A DNA stretch of 38,267 bases from Roseiflexus sp. (GTDB taxonomy: Bacteria; Chloroflexota; Chloroflexia; Chloroflexales; Roseiflexaceae). The notes under the pieces are model-generated. The model ran no database searches, was not told where the DNA came from, and saw only the letters and a list, made by a program, of their open reading frames with translations. Of the stretch, positions 16,954-25,486 are shown one piece after another. Position 1 is the first letter of the stretch, and the number at the start of each line of letters is the position of its first letter. The stretch covers positions 1 to 38,267 of the forward strand of contig JAGHYV010000044.1 of the NCBI GenBank assembly GCA_017743475.1, written 5' to 3'. A program made the position numbers and the translations under genes.

Positions 16954-17612
16954 GACTGCATTGTAGCACAGACCAGGCATGCACGACGATATTGCCTTCC
17001 TGCACAACTCGCTGCTCATTCCGAAGGGCATCCCAATCAGTGGCGCGATCTAAATGCGCACACTGGCGGGGTGCATGCCGTTGTTCGCACCTGAGACCGG
17101 TGTTCACTGCCCAACGACCTCCCGCGGTATCACTTCGGGAGGTCGTCGCGTTGGCGAGGATGACAGGCTGCAGGATCGAAGGCGGCATGTGTGGTGTATG
17201 CAGAGGATGGTCTGCTTGGAATAAATGTTTCGGCGAACAATCTACTGGCTGCTTAACAGTCAGCGCTCATCACCGACAGGCGGCGGAACGATCTGCACTT
17301 CGCCAGCGCCGCGCTGCAGAGCAGGCGAAGTCGTCGGTTGGAAGCGCGTGCTGGACGTACACTTCGTCGGTTAGCTCGGACAATGGAATGCGCACCAACT
17401 GATAGCCCCATAACCTCATTCGCGCGAGAATGCGCCAGGGTCGAACGCATTCTAGGTGGCTGGTAGCCTGTTAAGCCAGATGTCATCCGCGCTTCAGAAT
17501 GATGGCACATCCCTTTTGTCCGACGAGTTTCTCAGTAACGTTCACGCGCAGGTCGTGTGGTGTTGCAACCACATCTCTAAGGATGTGTCGCCTTTATCGA
17601 CGCGCGTTTCTT
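16954..17612. other. Gene-free stretch
   Basis: No gene is supported here on either strand. Short open frames lack ribosome binding sites and recognisable domains. The region borders an IS5-family remnant and is probably decayed insertion or genomic debris. No clear IS end was found. Confidence 0.4.
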
Positions 17613-18117
17613 TCAGTCAAGTGATGATGATGTGCTGCCAGCAGCCATTCCGCACCTTCGGCATTCGATCGCCGAATGCATGAGTATGCGCACCAAGAAA
17701 CCGTTCGTATCAATCCAACATTGCCACTTGCGCCCGTTGACCTTTTTTCCCCCTCGAAGCCACGATCTCCGTCTGCTTCGGTCGTTTTGGCTGATTGGGA
17801 GTCCAGGATGCCGATGGATGGCTCCGGGACGCGATCTAGCGCTTGTCAAGCCAGTTGGCGCGGCATATCTTTTTGGCGAATGTTCTATAACGATTATGAG
17901 CGAACCGAGATTATCGGCGGAGCATTAGTCAGAAGCCGTCGCCATTGGCGGGCGGTGCGGTGTTTGGAGAGCAGCGCACTAATAATCGTGTGGAGATCGA
18001 TGTCGGTTGGACGTCCGCCTTTTGGTGACGTGACGGTGACGAGCAGCGCGATGGCGGACCATTACGCATTAGTCAGATCAGTCGCGTCCTGTATCGGATA
18101 GAACCGACGCTCGCGTT
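17613..18117 (-). pseudogene. IS5-family transposase remnant
   Basis: Reading the minus strand, translation recovers the N-terminal DUF4096-like domain (RRFYPIQDATDLTNA-stop-WSAIALL, KGGRPTDIDLHTIISALL, TARQWRRLL), then ILDSQSAKTTEADGDRGFEG, which holds the first catalytic Asp of the DDE domain. After a frameshift comes KKVNGRKWQCWIDTNGFLV. At least four stops and one frameshift lie in between, and the C-terminal third including the catalytic Glu region is gone or unrecognisable. It therefore cannot make transposase. The layout is that of the IS427/IS1031 branch of IS5. Confidence 0.85.
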
Positions 18118-18287
18118 TCGACACACAGTACTTCTCCACATTAGAAAGCTATGTTTAGCATCGTGATCCCACAAGTCCGGGTTTTTGATCGCGCTCTCAC
18201 AAACCCGGTCAACGCCGGACTGGTTTCCCATCGGAGAGAATAGTCGCATACATTTGTGACTGATGAACTCGAATGACTCTTATGAAC
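18118..18287. other. Intergenic stretch with nested inverted repeats
   Basis: AGTCCGGGTTT (from about 18174) is matched by AAACCCG (about 18203-18209) and CCGGACT (about 18216-18222), giving alternative hairpins. They sit downstream of the M14 peptidase stop only in the opposite orientation, so the function is unclear. They could also be the degraded end of the IS5-like element. Confidence 0.35.
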
Positions 18288-19685
18288 TCATCTCACCTGA
18301 TGCGCCGCTGTCGGCGCGAGTGACCGTTCGCGCACCAGGAATGCCCATCCCAGCGGTTCAAGTGCGATGCTGCCGTCGTCGTTTTGGGTGAATACCGCAC
18401 GCTCGAAGACCTGACGCTTAAGCTGTCGTTCACCAGCGGCGGCAAACTCGCCGCTAATCGGGAAGCCAAAAGTCTGCAATCCGCCGTTGCGTTCCCAGAA
18501 GACGGCAAATGATCCACGGATAGCGTGGGGCGTTTCTGCGAAACGACGACATCCAGGCGGAGCGCAGTCGTCAGGTGGCACTGCGCCGCTTGGCGGCGTC
18601 CAAGTACGTCCAAGCGGCGCTACCTGCACCAGGTAGGGCGTGTCTGCCTGATCGAGGTGGAGTTCCAGTACGGCACGTTCGAAGACTTGACGCGTGATCC
18701 CCTTCTCGGTAACAGCTGGCGCAAGTGGCGCGCCGAACAGGTCGTTCCCGCCATGCATCTTCCAGTAGCGCCAGAGGAGTGCCGGTACAACCACATTGTT
18801 TTCGCGCCGGTCTTCTGGAACTGGCAGGAGTTTCTCTGCGGCTGCCAGCACTGCCCGAATGCCTGCCAGATTTTCGTTGAACTCCGGTTCGGCGCCGGTG
18901 ACCAGTTCGGAGACGATCGCGGCGATCCCCAGACTCGCTGCCCAATCGTGCATGCCGCCAGTGATGATGTATGCATCCCAGAAGCGCGTGTAGCGGTAGC
19001 CTGCGCTGGCAGCATACGTCTGCGCCAGTTCTATCGATGGCGCATGTTCGCAGAAAGCGGGGAAGACGTTGCCAGCGGCGGAGTGCAGGAAAATAGCACC
19101 CCAGGCATCAAGCAGGAAACTGCGCAGCACCCGACTTTCGACCTCCGAGTCAGGGTATGGTCCGCCGGTATCGGAAATGATGCCGTATGCGCCGAAAACC
19201 CTGGTACGCCAGTCATTTTCAGGGCAGATATCGAGATTGGTATTCATGTTGCGGTTGAGATCAACACCGCGGGCGTTGAAGCGCGTGCCAAGTGCCAGTC
19301 CGTCAGGGTTGATGGTGGGAATGACGTACAGGCGCACGGACGGCGGGACTTCGTATGGGTTGGCGCGAAAATGGTCGGCGAGCATGGTGGCGAGGACATA
19401 CGTATTGGCTTCTGGGGCGCCGTGGGTATTGCCAACGATCACCAGTTTCACCGGGCCGTCGCCGATACGCAGCGCAGTGATCGAGCGACCCTGGGTGGAG
19501 AGACCAATCGTGAGATCCTGCACGATCAATTGGCGTACCGGTGCAGCATCGAGCGGCGCTGCGAAGAGCAGAAACAGGATCAGGAGGGATAGGAGTTGAA
19601 GGTTGAGAGTTATAGGTGGTTCTGCCTTCGCGCTTTTGCGCCTGCAACCTTCGTACCTGCCACCATCGCACCTTCCGCCTTTCAT
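18288..19685 (-). CDS. Secreted M14-family zinc carboxypeptidase with FGFP-type repeats
   Basis: This encodes 465 residues. The hydrophobic signal core is at about 29-47. The M14 catalytic domain has zinc ligands His88 and Glu92 (GNTHGAPEANTY), the NPDG loop, substrate Arg145 (VDLNRN), third zinc ligand His201 (FLHSAAGN) and the probable catalytic Glu260 (IVSELVTG). The C-terminal part carries two copies of a module (LWRYWKMHGGNDLFGAPL, about 306-323, and FAVFWERNGGLQTFGFPIS), each followed by QVFERAV. Such modules are common in exported Chloroflexota proteins, probably for surface attachment. The 24 residues before the signal core (MKGGRCDGGRYEGC...) are encoded by a repeat tract, and no other ATG, GTG or TTG lies closer to it. 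Confidence 0.88.
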   Translation of the reverse strand: MKGGRCDGGRYEGCRRKSAKAEPPITLNLQLLSLLILFLLFAAPLDAAPVRQLIVQDLTIGLSTQGRSITALRIGDGPVKLVIVGNTHGAPEANTYVLATMLADHFRANPYEVPPSVRLYVIPTINPDGLALGTRFNARGVDLNRNMNTNLDICPENDWRTRVFGAYGIISDTGGPYPDSEVESRVLRSFLLDAWGAIFLHSAAGNVFPAFCEHAPSIELAQTYAASAGYRYTRFWDAYIITGGMHDWAASLGIAAIVSELVTGAEPEFNENLAGIRAVLAAAEKLLPVPEDRRENNVVVPALLWRYWKMHGGNDLFGAPLAPAVTEKGITRQVFERAVLELHLDQADTPYLVQVAPLGRTWTPPSGAVPPDDCAPPGCRRFAETPHAIRGSFAVFWERNGGLQTFGFPISGEFAAAGERQLKRQVFERAVFTQNDDGSIALEPLGWAFLVRERSLAPTAAHQVR

Positions 19686-19844
19686 CTTTGCACCTTGCTG
19701 CTCTGCTCAGAAGAAGCACCCGAAATCCTGGACGCCCTGGCGCCTGCCCCCTTTTCATCTTTGCACCTTGCTGTGTACCTATGCCTGTGGCAGCGCAGGA
19801 GACCAGCGATCTGCACCTGTTACCTTTCACCCTTGCACCTTGCC
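19630..19844. repeat. Heptamer-rich repeat tract with three phased 20-bp copies
   Basis: Near-identical copies of TTCATCTTTGCACCTTGCTG start at 19681 and 19754, and a diverged copy (TTCACCCTTGCACCTTGCC) starts at 19826, so the spacing is 73 and 72 bp. Between and before them, shorter CACCTT/ACCTTC heptamer-like units recur. The tract forms the leader of the M14 peptidase gene and its extreme N-terminal codons. A CCACAGAG-type repeat follows at about 19863-19890. Confidence 0.75.
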
Positions 19845-20019
19845 ATCTTCGCATCTGCTATCCTACCACAGAGCTGCAGAGAACGCAGAGAGTGCGCAAT
19901 TGCACCTTCATGTCTGTGACGTTCCTTTCTCCAAAACCTTTTGCCGGACTAGTGGTTTGTCAAATTTGAACTTAAGTGCTATCCCTCTAGGGGAGAGCGC
20001 TTTTTCTAGAGGTGTCTGA
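19845..20019. other. Gene-free stretch with possible IS630 left end
   Basis: No gene is present. The sequence around 19952-19977 (TAGTGGTTTGTCAAATTTGA...) begins with TA and resembles the left end of IS630-family elements upstream of the transposase remnant. GGGAGAGCGCTTTTTCTAGAGG just before 20020 is typical leader sequence. The matching right end was not found. Confidence 0.45.
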
Positions 20020-21110
20020 ATGAACAAGCGCTACATTGTTCGGCTAAGCGAGAAGGAACAAGAAACGTTGCAGAAGATCATTTTCACCGGCAGGGCGCCA
20101 GCATATCAATCAAGATACGCCATGCCAACGTGCTGCTGAAAGCGGATGCTAACAGCCCAAACCGGACAGATGAAGCAGCAGCCGATGTATTCGGCTGTCA
20201 TCTTAACACCGTCGCTAATATCCGCCAGCATTTGCAGAGCGCGGTCTGGAAGCAGCGCTGGCACGCCAAAGGCGCGCGCATCAGTCTCGCCTAGTAGATG
20301 GGGAGGCAGAAGCCCGGATTATTGCTCTCCGTTGCAGTTCTCTACCGGAGAGGCGCGCAGGGTTGGACCTTACGTCTACAAATAAGCTGGCGGAGCTAGA
20401 ATCGTCCCTTCCATCTCCCGAGACTGTGCAACAGGTTCTAGAGCTCCGCCTCTATCCGAAGGAGTACTTTGTGATTCCTCCAGAAGAGAATGCCGAGTTT
20501 GTGGCTCATATGGGGGACATCCCGAACCTTTACCAGCAGCCTGCTGATCCCAAGAGGCCGCTCATTTGCATGGATGAGTTGCCGGTGCAATGCAGGGGAC
20601 CCGTTGTCCCTTGCCTGCCCAGCCAGGGACACCGGTGCAGGCAGACTATGAGTATGAACGCAACAGCGCTGCGGAGCACTTTCTGTTCACCGACCCTCTG
20701 GCTGGTTGGCTTCGGGTCTCTGTTCGGAAGCATCGGATGGCTGTGGATTGAGGAGAGGGAATCCGAAATCTTGCTGGACGTCCTCCAGGCTGAGCATATG
20801 TCGTCATCTGCGACAATTTGAATACGCATACCATTGGAGCGCTGTATAAGGCGTTTTCTCCAACCCAGGCTCGGGTTCCGGTCCAGCGGAATTCACTATA
20901 CCCCCAAACACGGAAGGTTGGTTGAACGAGGCAGAGGTTAAACTGATCCGGTAATGTTTGGATCGTCGAATACCGGATAGAGAGACCTTGCGTCAGGAAG
21001 CTCAGGCCTTGTGTCATCAGCGAAACAATGTGCAGAAGAGGGTGGATTGGCGATTCACTACGGCAAACGCCCGCATCCGTCTCAAGTGTTTATACCCACA
21101 AATAAAAATC
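20020..21110 (+). pseudogene. IS630-family transposase remnant
   Basis: From ATG at 20020 the reading begins MNKRYIVRLSEKEQETLQ, with an HTH region (DEAAADVFGCHLNTVANIRQ). It then hits two adjacent TAG codons near 20293. Pieces in other frames continue the family order: KEYFVIPPEENAEFVAHM and PLICMDELPVQC (first catalytic Asp, about 20560-20590), DNLNTHTIGALYKAFSPTQA (second Asp, about 20815), and HYTPKHG (about 20905). They end with CLDRRIPDRETLRQEA and VDWRFTTANARIRLK (to about 21090). Several frameshifts and stops make it inactive, yet it is almost full length. Its right end abuts a truncated SWIM zinc-finger gene. Confidence 0.9.
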
Positions 21111-21600
21111 AGCGCAACAATGGCGGTGGCGAGTTCTTCCTGATCACCCAGGGCTTCCAGTAGCAGGCGCCGCGGCGGAATCGCATATGGAACAGTTGTC
21201 CATCTGGTCGAAATGTATTGCGGACCGAAGACAATATATGCTGGTCGTGCAGCTAGCTTGCGTTGGGGTTGCGCTCTGACCGCCTCGCCGATCACAGTGC
21301 GCCGGATGCTAGGGGGATGAGCTATCAGGTAATCACGGAGCGCCAGAATCGCGGCGATGAGGTGACGGCAGAACATCCAGTAATGCCGCTACGGGCAAGT
21401 GCAACTGACGAAGAGTTGGCAGTTGTGCACACGGAGATCGACCTGATGCGCTACTCCCAGCGATTCGGAAACATTGATTGGCGCACTATCGACATCGACG
21501 CGCTCGACTTCCACCCGCCCCCGCTCGTAATAGTGCTGACCCTGCTGAACAACCGTTTGTGAAGTTGAGAACAGGATGTGATCAATGTTCAATTTGTCAG
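21111..21600 (-). pseudogene. Truncated SWIM zinc-finger protein gene
   Basis: On the minus strand, about 21596-21389 encodes ILFSTSQTVVQQGQHYYERGRV... followed by VSCTCP, the first half of a SWIM zinc finger. An in-frame TAG (21389-21391) follows, and the same frame resumes with WMFCRHLIAAILALRDYLIAHPP, which supplies the second half (CxH) of the zinc site. After about residue 88 of that part the sequence becomes IS630 right-end DNA near 21113. The gene is thus broken by a stop and cut by the insertion. SWIM proteins bind nucleic acid or protein, usually with associated SNF2 helicases; none is here. Confidence 0.75.
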
Positions 21601-21730
21601 CAAGAGTTTGTTCACATATGCATTTGGCGTCGATGCATGCCATTCCGCACTGGCCCGGTCTGTCGTTTTCCTGTGGCACCTGTTGCCGGGAGCGCAGGAT
21701 TTCTGCGCAAGCGGGAACATTGCGAAGATG

Positions 21731-21753
21731 ATACCATGCGCTTTTGGTATAAT
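21731..21753 (+). promoter_or_regulatory. Extended -10 promoter with overlapping inverted repeat
   Basis: TGG-TATAAT (TATAAT at 21748-21753) is an extended -10 box 43 bp before the DsbA-like start. No good -35 box is visible at the normal distance. ATACCA (21731-21736) and TGGTAT (21745-21750) form an inverted repeat that overlaps the -10 box, a possible repressor site. Confidence 0.6.
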
Positions 21754-21796
21754 GGGGGAATAGTTGAACCAGACAGTTGTCTGACAGGAGTACGTT

Positions 21797-22546
21797 ATGA
21801 GTACACGTTCGCAGCGCGGTCGAGCGGTTCAGACGAAGAAGAGTGGCTCTTCTCGCACGCTCTATCTGGTGATGGGCGCCGCCATGCTGCTGGTCATTGC
21901 AGTTGCCGCGACGATTGCGCTGCAAAACCGGCAGACCGCCACACTGGGACGCGACCCCGTGCGTCCGGCGATCACGGTTGCGAAAGGGGTTGGCACCGAC
22001 GGTTTCTTTTTCAAAGGGAATGCCGATGCACCGGTGACCGTCACCGAGTTTTCGGATTATCAGTGTCCTGGATGTGCCTACTATGCAACGATATTGGCGG
22101 CGCAGTTCGAGCAAGAGTATGTTGCGACCGGCAAGGTCCGGTTTGTCTACCATGAGTACCCCTTAAACGGGCATATCAACGGCGTTCCAGCTGCGATTGC
22201 CGCACGTTGTGCAGGTGAACAGGGGGCGGATAACTACTGGGCGATGCACGACTATCTCTTCACCAACCAACGTCAGTGGAGCAGTCAACCCAATCCGCAG
22301 GCGCAGTTCGTTACCTATGCGCGGCAGATTGGTCTCGATACTGCTGCCTTCGAGCGTTGCTACACCAGCAACCGCTTCCGTGATGCAATCGATCAGGCGA
22401 AGGCATCCGGCGACGCGCTGCGTATTCCTGGCACTCCGTCGTTTGCCGTGAATGGGCAACTGGTCGATACGACCGGTGCAAGCAGCGTAGAAGAGATCTA
22501 CGCTCGTATGCGCCAGGCGGTGGATCGAGCGCTTGCGGGGCAGTAG
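21797..22546 (+). CDS. DsbA-family exported thiol-disulfide oxidoreductase
   Basis: This encodes 249 residues. It is membrane-anchored by a helix at about 24-44. The thioredoxin-fold domain has the redox motif CPGC (EFSDYQCPGCAYY, about 88-100), the inserted helical part FVYHEYPLNGH...YWAMHDYLF, and the cis-Pro loop RIPGTPSFAVNG (about 213-224). It probably forms or reshuffles disulfides of exported proteins outside the membrane. CAGGAG lies seven bases before the ATG. It stands alone after a decayed region, with its own promoter, and is followed by secDF. Confidence 0.92.
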   Translation: MSTRSQRGRAVQTKKSGSSRTLYLVMGAAMLLVIAVAATIALQNRQTATLGRDPVRPAITVAKGVGTDGFFFKGNADAPVTVTEFSDYQCPGCAYYATILAAQFEQEYVATGKVRFVYHEYPLNGHINGVPAAIAARCAGEQGADNYWAMHDYLFTNQRQWSSQPNPQAQFVTYARQIGLDTAAFERCYTSNRFRDAIDQAKASGDALRIPGTPSFAVNGQLVDTTGASSVEEIYARMRQAVDRALAGQ

Positions 22547-23000
22547 GGTTATTACAGGGATAGGTTTTTTGAAAGCTCCTGTGCGTCATCTCCTGTTTCA
22601 GGTATCAGGATGCCCAAACTTCCCTTCTCCCACAAGGGGAGAAGAGGGTTGGGGGGATGAGGAGCAAAGGTATGCGGAAATGCAAAGAATCATTCATCTC
22701 TCCTGAGAAATCTACTCTTGAGAGGGGGAGGAAGCCGGAGAGGTTATACCCGGTGCCGTGTGGTCGTGTGCAGCCAGCGCTGGCTGAATTTGAAAACCTG
22801 AGCATTCTCGTGCCTTTCCCCGCGTCGCCTGTAGCGTGATTGCCTTGTGTGCCGCCGGGTTGTTCAGGCAAGCACTCATTGACAGCCCTTTGCTGCATGG
22901 CTATAATGCCACAGTCTGACGCGCGCGCTTGCCGCGTCGAAGCGGATATTCGTCTTGCTTATCACAGACAGATCGTCGTTGCACAAATAGAGATGGCGTC
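22547..23000. other. Intergenic region with hairpin
   Basis: No gene is supported. CTTCTCCC-ACAA-GGGGAGAAG (22624-22643) is a tight hairpin of the kind often dispersed in these genomes and may end the DsbA-like transcript. A copy of the 36-bp dispersed repeat follows at 22830-22865. A 60-codon open frame at 22657-22839 lacks any family features. Confidence 0.5.
22830..22865 (+). repeat. Second copy of the 36-bp dispersed repeat
   Basis: This matches the reverse complement of 114-149 at 32 of 36 positions. The shared core reads TGTAGCGTGAT...GCCGCCGGGTT. The flanking inverted ends seen around the first copy are not recognisable here. Confidence 0.7.
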
Positions 23001-24407
23001 GTGCGTAGTCGAGACATATACTCGTTGATCTTCATTCTGCTGGTTGCTGGCATTGCGCTGTCGATTGTGTTCGCCCCAGAAGGGCGCTGGTTGTTCAACC
23101 GCGACGTCAGTGTTCGTCTGGGGCTAGACTTGCGCGGCGGCATCCAAGTGTTGCTGCGTGCTGCCGAACCGGTTGAACGCAGCGTGATGCAAACAGCAGC
23201 TGGCGTTATCGAACGTCGTATCAACGCTTTAGGGGTCGCCGAGTCGGTGGTTCAGTTGTCGGGGAATGACCGGATCATTGTTGAGATACCTGGTATTGAT
23301 AACCCTGAACAGGCAATTGAAACCCTGCGCGGCACCGGTAAATTGGAGTTCATCGATACCAAAGGGGAGTTTCTTGCACCGGGCACGATTGTGCGCACAA
23401 CCGGTAGCCCTAATCCGATTGCACTGCGTCCTACCGCCACGGTGACCGGCACAGAAGAGATAACGTCGACTGTGTCGGAAGGCCCGATCTATGAGAGTAT
23501 TACCGACGGTAAAGATCTGGATCTGAGCTCTGTACAACCGCCACAGATTGCCAGTCAGAGCCTGACGAACCAATTTGCCGTACCGTTTGCCTTCACCGGC
23601 GAGTCGGCGCGTCGTTTGGAACAGTTCACTGCCGCCAATATTCAGCGCCCGATGTGTATCGTGCTCGACAATCAGGTCTTCAGTTGTCCGGTTATTCAGG
23701 CGGCGCTGATTGGCGGGCGTGGCGAAATCACGACGAACACGCGCCAGGATGCGGAACAGATCTACACGCAACTTAAGTATGGCGCATTGCCGGTTCCATT
23801 GCAGGTCGAGTCGAGCCGGACGGTCTCAGCGTCGCTCGGTCAAGGGTCGGTCGATGCCAGCATCATAGCAGGTCTGGTCGGGTTGCTCACAGTAGCGTTG
23901 TTCATGATCCTGTTCTATCGCCTGCCCGGTTTTCTGGCGACCGTGGCGCTTCTGCTCTATACGGTGATCAGTTTTGCGCTGTATCAGTTGATCCCGGTGA
24001 CGCTGACGCTACCGGGTATCGCTGGTTTCATTCTGTCGATTGGGGTGGCGGTTGATGCGAATGTACTCATTTTTGCACGACTGAAAGAAGAGTTGCGGCG
24101 CGGCAGATCGCTGAATGCGTCGATTGACGCCGCTTTCGTAGAGGCATGGCCTGCCATCCGCGACTCGAGTGTGGCAACGTTGATCACTTGCACCATCCTG
24201 TTCATGTTTGGCAATACCTTTGGCGTGAGCCTGATCAAGGGGTTCGCGCTGACGCTTGGACTTGGCATTTTGCTGAGCCTGTTTACAGCGATGGTCGTTA
24301 CGCGCACATTCCTGCACGTGATCAACCCCTTGCCGTTTGCGCAGAACCCCTGGTTGTACGAACTGAAGGACGCGCCAGGGATGCGTCACGCGCGCGAGAC
24401 GGCATAA
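23001..24407 (+). CDS. secD: Protein translocase subunit SecD
   Basis: This RND-fold membrane partner of SecYEG uses the ion gradient to pull exported proteins. It has 468 residues. TM1 lies at about 7-25, the D1 motif GLDLRGG at about 38-44, then the periplasmic P1 domain (ERRINALGVAE..., IIVEIPGI). TM2-TM6 follow (about 290-445), with the GVAVDANVLIFARLKEELRRG motif. GTG at 23001 is chosen because the helix starts directly after it. The frame extends to 22929 with weak coding character and no binding site. secF follows after 13 bp. Confidence 0.96.
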   Translation: MRSRDIYSLIFILLVAGIALSIVFAPEGRWLFNRDVSVRLGLDLRGGIQVLLRAAEPVERSVMQTAAGVIERRINALGVAESVVQLSGNDRIIVEIPGIDNPEQAIETLRGTGKLEFIDTKGEFLAPGTIVRTTGSPNPIALRPTATVTGTEEITSTVSEGPIYESITDGKDLDLSSVQPPQIASQSLTNQFAVPFAFTGESARRLEQFTAANIQRPMCIVLDNQVFSCPVIQAALIGGRGEITTNTRQDAEQIYTQLKYGALPVPLQVESSRTVSASLGQGSVDASIIAGLVGLLTVALFMILFYRLPGFLATVALLLYTVISFALYQLIPVTLTLPGIAGFILSIGVAVDANVLIFARLKEELRRGRSLNASIDAAFVEAWPAIRDSSVATLITCTILFMFGNTFGVSLIKGFALTLGLGILLSLFTAMVVTRTFLHVINPLPFAQNPWLYELKDAPGMRHARETA

Positions 24408-24420
24408 TCACAAGAAACGT

Positions 24421-25395
24421 ATGGATAAACTCGTTAAGCTCCGCTACTGGTGGTTTGCACTCTCGCTGGTAATTATTATTCCTGGATTGGTGTCGCTGGC
24501 GATTTTTGGGCTGCGCCTAGGCATCGATTTCAGCGGCGGTGCGTTGTGGGATATCCAGTTCGTCGAACGGACGCCGGGTCAACTCGATACCGAGCGGATT
24601 CGCGCCATCTTTGCAGCGCAGGGGTTTGAGGGCGCTCTGGTGCAGTTGACCGAGTCACAGGTTGATGGGCGTACCGTCGCCAGCGCTATAGTGCGCACCC
24701 GTTCGCTGAGCGAAACCGATCCGGAACCGCAGCGTCAGCGAGTGCTCAGCGCGCTCAGCGCAGAGTACGGTCCGGTTAATCAGCAGGCGCTGCAGTCCGT
24801 TGGCGCTACGGTGAGCGCTGAGTCGACTCGCAGTGCAGTGATTGCAGTGATTGCGGCGTGTGTGGCAATTCTGGTCTATCTGACGCTGGCCTTCCGCCGC
24901 GCGCCGCATCCGGTGCGCTACGGCATTTGCGCTATCTTGGCGATGATCCACGATGTGCTGCTGGTGCTGGGTGTTGCGTCGATCCTGGGAGTGGTGATCG
25001 GAATGGAGGTCGATGCGCTGTTCCTGACGGCGCTCCTGACGGTGATCAGTTTCTCGGTGCATGATACGATCGTGGTGTTTGACCGCATCCGCGAGAATCT
25101 GATGAACCGTCGCCCGACTGAAACCTTCGATGAGATTGTCAATCATAGTATTGTTCAAACGCTGCCGCGTTCAATCAATACCCAGCTGACGACATTCTTT
25201 ACACTGGTGGCACTGCTCCTGTTTGGCGGCGAGTCGATCCGCAATCTGGTGCTGATCCTGCTGATTGGGCTGGTGAGTGGCACCTACTCGTCGATCTTTA
25301 ACGCGGCGCAATTGCTCGTAGTGTGGGAGAACCGTGAGTGGAACCGCTGGTTCCGCCGGAGCGCCCCGCCAGGCGCCGAAGCGACAGCAGCGTAG
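24421..25395 (+). CDS. secF: Protein translocase subunit SecF
   Basis: This is the partner of SecD (324 residues). TM1 lies at about 10-30, followed by the conserved GIDFSGGALWDIQF. The P4 domain (about 50-130) is followed by TM2-TM6. SFSVHDTIVVFDRIRENL holds the conserved TM4-TM5 loop, and RSINTQLTTFFTLVALLLFGG is family-typical. Genes are separate, not fused as in some Gram-positives. It is the last gene of its operon, with a hairpin downstream. Confidence 0.97.
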   Translation: MDKLVKLRYWWFALSLVIIIPGLVSLAIFGLRLGIDFSGGALWDIQFVERTPGQLDTERIRAIFAAQGFEGALVQLTESQVDGRTVASAIVRTRSLSETDPEPQRQRVLSALSAEYGPVNQQALQSVGATVSAESTRSAVIAVIAACVAILVYLTLAFRRAPHPVRYGICAILAMIHDVLLVLGVASILGVVIGMEVDALFLTALLTVISFSVHDTIVVFDRIRENLMNRRPTETFDEIVNHSIVQTLPRSINTQLTTFFTLVALLLFGGESIRNLVLILLIGLVSGTYSSIFNAAQLLVVWENREWNRWFRRSAPPGAEATAA

Positions 25396-25427
25396 TTCCT
25401 GCCACTCCATGTCCCGCTTGTTCTTTG

Positions 25428-25458
25428 CCCTCTCGAAGCGAACGATGCCGCGAGAGGG
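25428..25458. terminator. Possible terminator hairpin after secF
   Basis: CCCTCTCG (25428-25435) and CGAGAGGG (25451-25458) pair across a 15-base loop and are followed by TATTTATAG. The stem is good but the T run is poor, so it may be a processing or bidirectional element between converging genes. Confidence 0.5.
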
Positions 25459-25486
25459 TATTTATAGTCCGCACAAGCCGGTCGTG

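Noticed and set aside
16992-17402. 136-codon frame in the gene-free zone
   Set aside because: No domain, no binding site, Cys/Arg-rich translation typical of non-coding GC-rich DNA.
18525-19592. 355-codon frame opposite the M14 peptidase
   Set aside because: The minus-strand product has all zinc and catalytic residues; this is its shadow.
19630-19844. Repeat tract as a CRISPR array
   Set aside because: Only three 20-bp copies with no palindromic repeat, a diverged third copy and no cas genes; spacing of 73 bp is far too long.
20363-20821. 152-codon open frame considered as an independent gene
   Set aside because: It is one frame of the frameshifted IS630 transposase (KEYFVIPPEEN..., CMDELP).
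22657-22839. 60-codon frame between the DsbA-like gene and secD
   Set aside because: No family features and it ends in the dispersed repeat.
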